Below are positions 59,401 through 64,000 of a DNA stretch of 64,000 nucleotides, piece by piece. A program made the translations under genes and the position numbers. Below the pieces are notes generated by a model. The model was not told the origin of the DNA. It ran no database searches and was given only the letters and a program-made list of their open reading frames with translations. Origin of the DNA: Stictocephala bisonia (lineage: Eukaryota > Arthropoda > Insecta > Hemiptera > Membracidae); the NCBI GenBank assembly GCA_035578905.1, contig JAQJVL010000001.1:5459293-5523292 (forward strand). The letters are read 5' to 3'. The first letter of the stretch is position 1; every line of letters starts with the position of its first letter.

Positions 59401-61561
59401 TACAATGAATGTATACAAATGTATCTTCTCATTTACTATGCAAACAATTTTAAAAGACTTCTTTTAATCAAAGTTAACCCTAGGCGGATCAGGCCTATAT
59501 CAGGTGGATTTTGGTCAATGTTCAAGCTCTTACAGAAATATTAGAAAAAAATAGTAATTTTATTTTAACCTTATAATATTATAAATAAATTTATTCTGTT
59601 CTAAATAATGATAATTGAATTAATATTAATTACAAACACAAACATAAATGCAACAATTGTTATGGGCTGATAAATTAATAAGTTAATGTCCTTGAATAAG
59701 TTAATTTTAGAAGCAAGTGTCTTAAAAGATCATAAATAATGTTGTTGCTTACAACAATAAAATAAAACATTTTTATCAAATTAAGTTTTGTACATTTGAA
59801 CATTAAAGGTTTTTTCATACTCTTAAGGATTACTTATTTATAGACTAAATAAATTGTTTACTTATTATGCATTTATACTTAAATTCCTATCTTTTGAATA
59901 CAATTGAGTTCAGTATTTAGTTAAGTATGAAAAACGACCCATTTAGAAAGGTAGGTAAAGTACAAATTTCCTTAATACAAATTCTGCAATTCTTAAACAG
60001 CCCATTAAAATGCGTATTTATTTTGTTTACGTTGCCGTTTGGAACTGTCGTGTAGGAGTGATAAATTGAAACCATAAAGTACTTTAATTTGTTGATAACG
60101 ATTTGCCAGTTTCCTTTTAAATATCAATTTAACTGTTTCATTTCTACAAAACGTGGTAAGATTCAAATTCGTATCTTAAAAATCTACAAAGATGTGCGTC
60201 GACAGTACTGTTTTGTTCCATTACGGTGTTATTAGTTATTTAATTCCACTCAGTATTCATTGTACTTTAGTCTTTCAAGTACCTACACAATTTGATTGGA
60301 CATTATAAAAACATAATCCTTTTTTTGTGACGCTATCATTAAAATTGTAGATTTTCAAAGAAATCTTTATCAGTCAACTAATGAATCAGTAACTAACTTA
60401 TGATCTATATATGGTAATGAAGCATGACGGTAATTTCATATACCTTCCAAGAAATTCTGGTATTATTATTTAGCTAGGCCTTTCAATTGTTATCCCTTCA
60501 GTAGGGAATCAAATACTGTACTTCAGACTCGGTTTTCCTATATTATGACTTGTCCCGTTGGTATTATAGTTGGTTAAACAGCTGATTTTCAATAAACTAC
60601 TGGTACTGAATTTTCTGTTACTAGAGTACATTACTATTAATTTGGAAATCTGTTTTAAGTTCGTTTTGGCTGTGTGTAAGGTGGTTATTGATCTATATTA
60701 ATTGGCTGATCATAACTTTTTTACAAAGGTTTGAACCCATTTTCAAACCGTTACTATCGACATAAATATATATTGTTAGTAATATTTTGAAAATGGCTGA
60801 AAAGTGTGATGTGTAGCTGAATAGTTTAGATTAACAATATGAACACCAACCTGAAAAGAACACAACGTCAATTATTTTAACTTGGTTATAGTTGAGAAGG
60901 TTTGTGGGCATTTTTCTCTGGTTCAATTTGTTTGGTTCTACCTAAATAAATAATAATGGTAAAATGATGTTTAATTGTAGTTAACACCAAAGTAAAGTTG
61001 CTAGCACATCACAGTATGCCATTTAATGTATAGTACATAAGTTTTATTGCTCTCCTCAAATAGCTTTTAGCTATAGGAGATAAGAATCGATACTGTATTG
61101 CAAAAAAATAATTGTATATTTATGAATAGATAAATAGGTACTTCCATCACTTTTTTAAAACATAAACAGACTTCAGACATTTATTTTTAGTGCAAGCAAT
61201 ATTGTATAAATGACACAAAAGTACAAAACGTAACTATATGTAGGAGTATTTGTGGGAAGATATTCGTGGAAAGAGGAACGGACGCACAGAGGATAATATT
61301 GGAAATATTCTCAGATAACATATTCAATAAACATGTTTGTAAGGGACAACTATTATACAAGGAGTCTTTCGTTGAATTTGTCTTCATTGTCCCTCATTTC
61401 CATTTACAAAATATTTAAAATTGAAACACTTCTAAAAAAAAAACAAACATAAAAGGCTAAATAAAAAAGTATAATTTATGAAAGTTATTTAAATTTAAAA
61501 CTGTCAAACAGGATGTTAAATTAAGGGTAAAATTTATATGCAACCAGCAATAAACATTTCA
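59401..61561. other. AT-rich spacer, no feature seen
   Basis: No coding, repeat or RNA signal that can be supported. Confidence 0.45.
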
Positions 61562-62186
61562 GCCTAGTCCCCACTTACAAACAAGTTGCCGTGTTTCTGA
61601 AACATTTGAGCGTGTTTATGGGACCGAGAAACAGTGTTTTCTGAACCAAATGGAAAACACGCAAACATGTTTCCGTCTAGAGAACAAAATTAGAACGGAA
61701 GAGAAAGTTTGAACGAGTCATTGGACGTCAGTGTTGTTTCCAGTCGTCTAGCAAGCAAGTGTGCAGTACGGGTCGTCGTCTTTGTCTTCAAGTGTTCAAG
61801 CTATCTACTACTGCGTGGAACCAGGAACAAATTTCAAATTAAATAGATTGTTTCAATCCCGTACAGTTTTGTGGGTCATAACTTGTCCAGGTTATAAAAC
61901 AGGAATAAAAAACTTGACGCCCTTAAGGAAATCACGCTCGTTTTTGACGTGAGCATTGACAAAATAAAAAAAAAAAATTATAGTTTTAAAAGTTCAATTT
62001 AGACGCGTACACAAGTAAGGCTATTGTGTGAGAAAAAAGTGGTAGTTCGCCAAAAGAACGCCTTCTTCAGTCCAAATCTCAGGAAACACTGTCCTGCTAG
62101 TGTGAATACAAATTAATGTCAAATTTTTATGTTTCTCTGTTTTTTCAAAACAGTTTACAAACATTGTTTCCAAGCGAGGACTAGGC
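61562..62186. mobile_element. Second MITE candidate, GCCTAGTCC ends
   Basis: GCCTAGTCCCCACTT at the left end and the complement of the right end, GCCTAGTCCTCGCTT, form a ~15-bp terminal inverted repeat with two mismatches. Subterminal motifs recur inward (GTGTTTCTGAAACA, AAACATGTTTCCG, CAGGAAACACTG, CATTGTTTCC), as often seen in non-autonomous DNA transposons. No transposase frame. The target duplication is not clear. Confidence 0.6.
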
Positions 62187-63060
62187 TTTAGTCTTCCACA
62201 TATCCGGTTAAAAGCGAACTTTACAAATAGTTATTTTACTTTTGTAACCTTTACGGTCTATCAGTTGAGGGTCAGTCTAACACGCCAGCCTCTCCGTAGG
62301 TTAATCCAGGTAGCTTGAAGCATTCACCCGTTTATAACTAACTGAACTGAGAAACTATATGAAGGCACAAGAACAACACGCTGTATTACAGGAACGAAAC
62401 TCATTTTACTGTCAGCTGACTTAAATCTAATGAAATTAAGACGCAACCAAAGAGGTACATACTTAGGTAGTTTCAAGTAGTAGTCCATTTTAATAACTAG
62501 CCAAGAGTAATTTTTCTGAGATTACTCATAATGTAAGTTGGAATAGACATATAGACAACATTTTAACAAACATTAATTCATTAATCTATGCACTTTGAAG
62601 ATGTCTTAATTTTATAACACAAGGACTTTAAGAGCTATTCATTTTGCGTACATACACTTATTTGATTCACATAAAAAATTCAAATAAACAGAATACTAAA
62701 ATAACAAATAAGAGTGATAAGACGTATATTAAAAATAAGCTTTGATGAACCAGTAAAAGAATAATTCAATAATTTTAAAATATTACCTGTATATCGCTAG
62801 TATTTTAAATTCTATCATGTTGGTAAGGTGATAGATTGTTAGTGAAGTTATGTAAGTCTTCGCTTGACTTTCAATCACACAAATAACAATCAGTTACATT
62901 AACGCATGTAAACCTTTGAGGTTTACTTAACTGGTCAAGCACAAGATCATAATTACAAACAATTATAATTAAATTTTAGTTAAAATAACAGTAAGAATGA
63001 GAAAGATGTTTAATTACAACAAGAAATATAGTACAGGAAGTGGAGTAGGTAAAATTTGAG
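62187..63060. other. AT-rich spacer, no feature seen
   Basis: Nothing recognised. Confidence 0.45.
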
Positions 63061-63800
63061 TAGGACATCCTGAGAGTGTTAACGCAGAAAGCAAGGGATC
63101 GGATGTCAAGGAAGCAGGGTCAGCACTGTACATATGCTAATCAGAATAATAAAACTTAAACTCACCAAAAACTAGGCCGATGAATGCTGATGCGGTGGAG
63201 AATCAGCAGAAGCTCCAGCAAGGAGACGGCCCCTCCCATCACGAAACGAACGGGCCTATAGGATGATCCTTAAAATTAAAAGGACCACCTATAGTAATTT
63301 GTGTTTTCCGAAATTGGAGGCGTATCCAGTGAGTGGCAGGGGAAGGAGACACGAGGAAAAGAGTTAGGATGAAAAGAGAGTCTGAGGAGAGATCTTGAAG
63401 TGATAGGACTTTGTGAAATAGACCGAGAACCAGCACCTGGATGTTCAACTAACTAGGCTTCGTCATCCCGCTCTGCAGAGCAAACACAGGACGAGCTAGG
63501 AGGAGGATTTGGAGCCAAAGTCAAATCCCTTGCGAGATCGACCCCCCGGAGGACTTCACGAGCGGCCAACCTGAGCGTGAGGGACGAGTGGACTAACAGC
63601 CTATCCTGAGGGCCAGAGAAGTCATCTCAAAAGACGGTGAGCGACTCCACCCACCCCCAAGGGACTGCGAGTGATTCTAGACTCCAACAGCCCACCTGAC
63701 CCTGAGGGAAGAGTGGAAGCCAAATCCACTACGGTCCAATGATACCCCGTACCTGCAGGAGACATAGTGTTCCGGGGTATGTCAAAATTTGTTTAACACC
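63061..63800. other. GC-rich island
   Basis: Clearly richer in G+C and CpG than the rest of the window. Diverged internal duplications are visible: CCTGAGCGTGAGGGACGAGTGG near 63573 against CCTGACCCTGAGGGAAGAGTGG near 63693, and GGAGCCAAAGTCAAATCC against GGAAGCCAAATCC. A GTACGGGGTATCA / TGATACCCCGTAC-type block and a second CCGGGGTAT lie near 63750-63780. It could be a promoter and 5' leader of a minus-strand gene, or part of a GC-rich mobile element. Confidence 0.4.
63166..63239 (-). CDS. Possible first coding exon, signal-peptide-like
   Basis: On the minus strand an ATG at 63239 (context GTGATGG) opens MGGAVSLLELLLILHRISI and five further residues, 24 codons plus two bases. It ends at TTTG, directly before GTGAGT, a strong splice donor (63165-63160). 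An in-frame TAA lies about 13 codons upstream of the ATG, so the frame begins here. The hydrophobic core VSLLELLLIL could act as a secretion signal. The GC-rich sequence upstream would be its 5' UTR and promoter. No homologous protein is recognised and the next exon would lie in AT-rich DNA to the left, so this is a weak candidate. Confidence 0.25.
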
Positions 63801-64000
63801 TCCAGAGTTCAAGGGGAATGGAAATATAAATTGGTAGACGAAAAGAAATTTAGTAAGGGCGTTCAATGTACGTTTGACCTACACCAAAGCGTAAGCCGGT
63901 GGGCTATACATTACTCATACAGGGAGCTAATAATAATCTTAATTTAAACAATAAAAATATGATTAACTGATTGAGGGAATTGAATCTTGTATAATTTAAT

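Overview
The window is a gene-poor, AT-rich stretch of an animal nuclear genome, most likely an insect. It contains degenerate (CCTAA)n/(TTAGG)n telomere-type motifs, tRNA-derived and 5S-rRNA-like short interspersed elements, arthropod-type non-LTR retrotransposon remnants, a DUF4817 helix-turn-helix gene remnant, a FLYWCH-like exon remnant and inverted-repeat elements. A hemipteran would fit, but the sequence alone does not prove it. I found no intact protein-coding gene, no functional tRNA or rRNA gene, and no CRISPR, operon or other prokaryotic feature. Long open frames in the window come from tandem repeats whose period is a multiple of 3.

Layout. 0-6 kb: a tRNA-Leu-like SINE with a duplicated head, a 5S-like SINE, a 140-bp satellite and a diverged ~225-bp triplet. 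6-15 kb: AT-rich spacer, a 107-bp array, a near-perfect 82-bp palindrome, more 5S-like copies and a dispersed 172-bp repeat. 16.4-18.1 kb: a foldback element whose loop carries a DUF4817 remnant and whose right arm is split by a 5'-truncated non-LTR retrotransposon. 19.6-22.3 kb: a 75-bp array and a ~70-bp array in which each unit has a GC hairpin and a (TA)n tract. 24.7-27.9 kb: a SINE candidate, an (AG)n microsatellite, a reverse-transcriptase pseudogene and a short (TTAGG)n run. 30-33.4 kb: inverted-repeat elements and a 160-bp array. 34.4-38.2 kb: an almost complete, decayed non-LTR element (endonuclease plus reverse transcriptase, minus strand) interrupted by a second element on the plus strand. 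It is followed by an inverted copy of its 5' end and another SINE copy. 39.7-42.2 kb: a ~98-bp array of about 25 copies. 43.1-50.7 kb: a 7.6-kb minisatellite (25/27-bp unit, roughly 285 copies) with higher-order structure. 51-55.3 kb: an inverted pair of 5S-like SINEs, a ~500-bp MITE and a smaller array related to the big minisatellite. 56.7-59.4 kb: a Penelope-type fragment, a FLYWCH-like fragment, and a SINE fused to telomere-like repeats. 61.6-62.2 kb: a second MITE. 63.1-63.8 kb: a GC-rich island with a possible first exon on the minus strand.

Nothing here works together as a pathway. The biological content is the layering of mobile elements and the birth and spread of tandem repeats. The best observations are two dated nested insertions (17.1-17.9 kb and 35.0-35.8 kb), the CGTACG-bearing minisatellite family found at five or six separate places, and the two polymerase III-type SINE families. 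All similarity statements come from reading the sequence; no database search was run.
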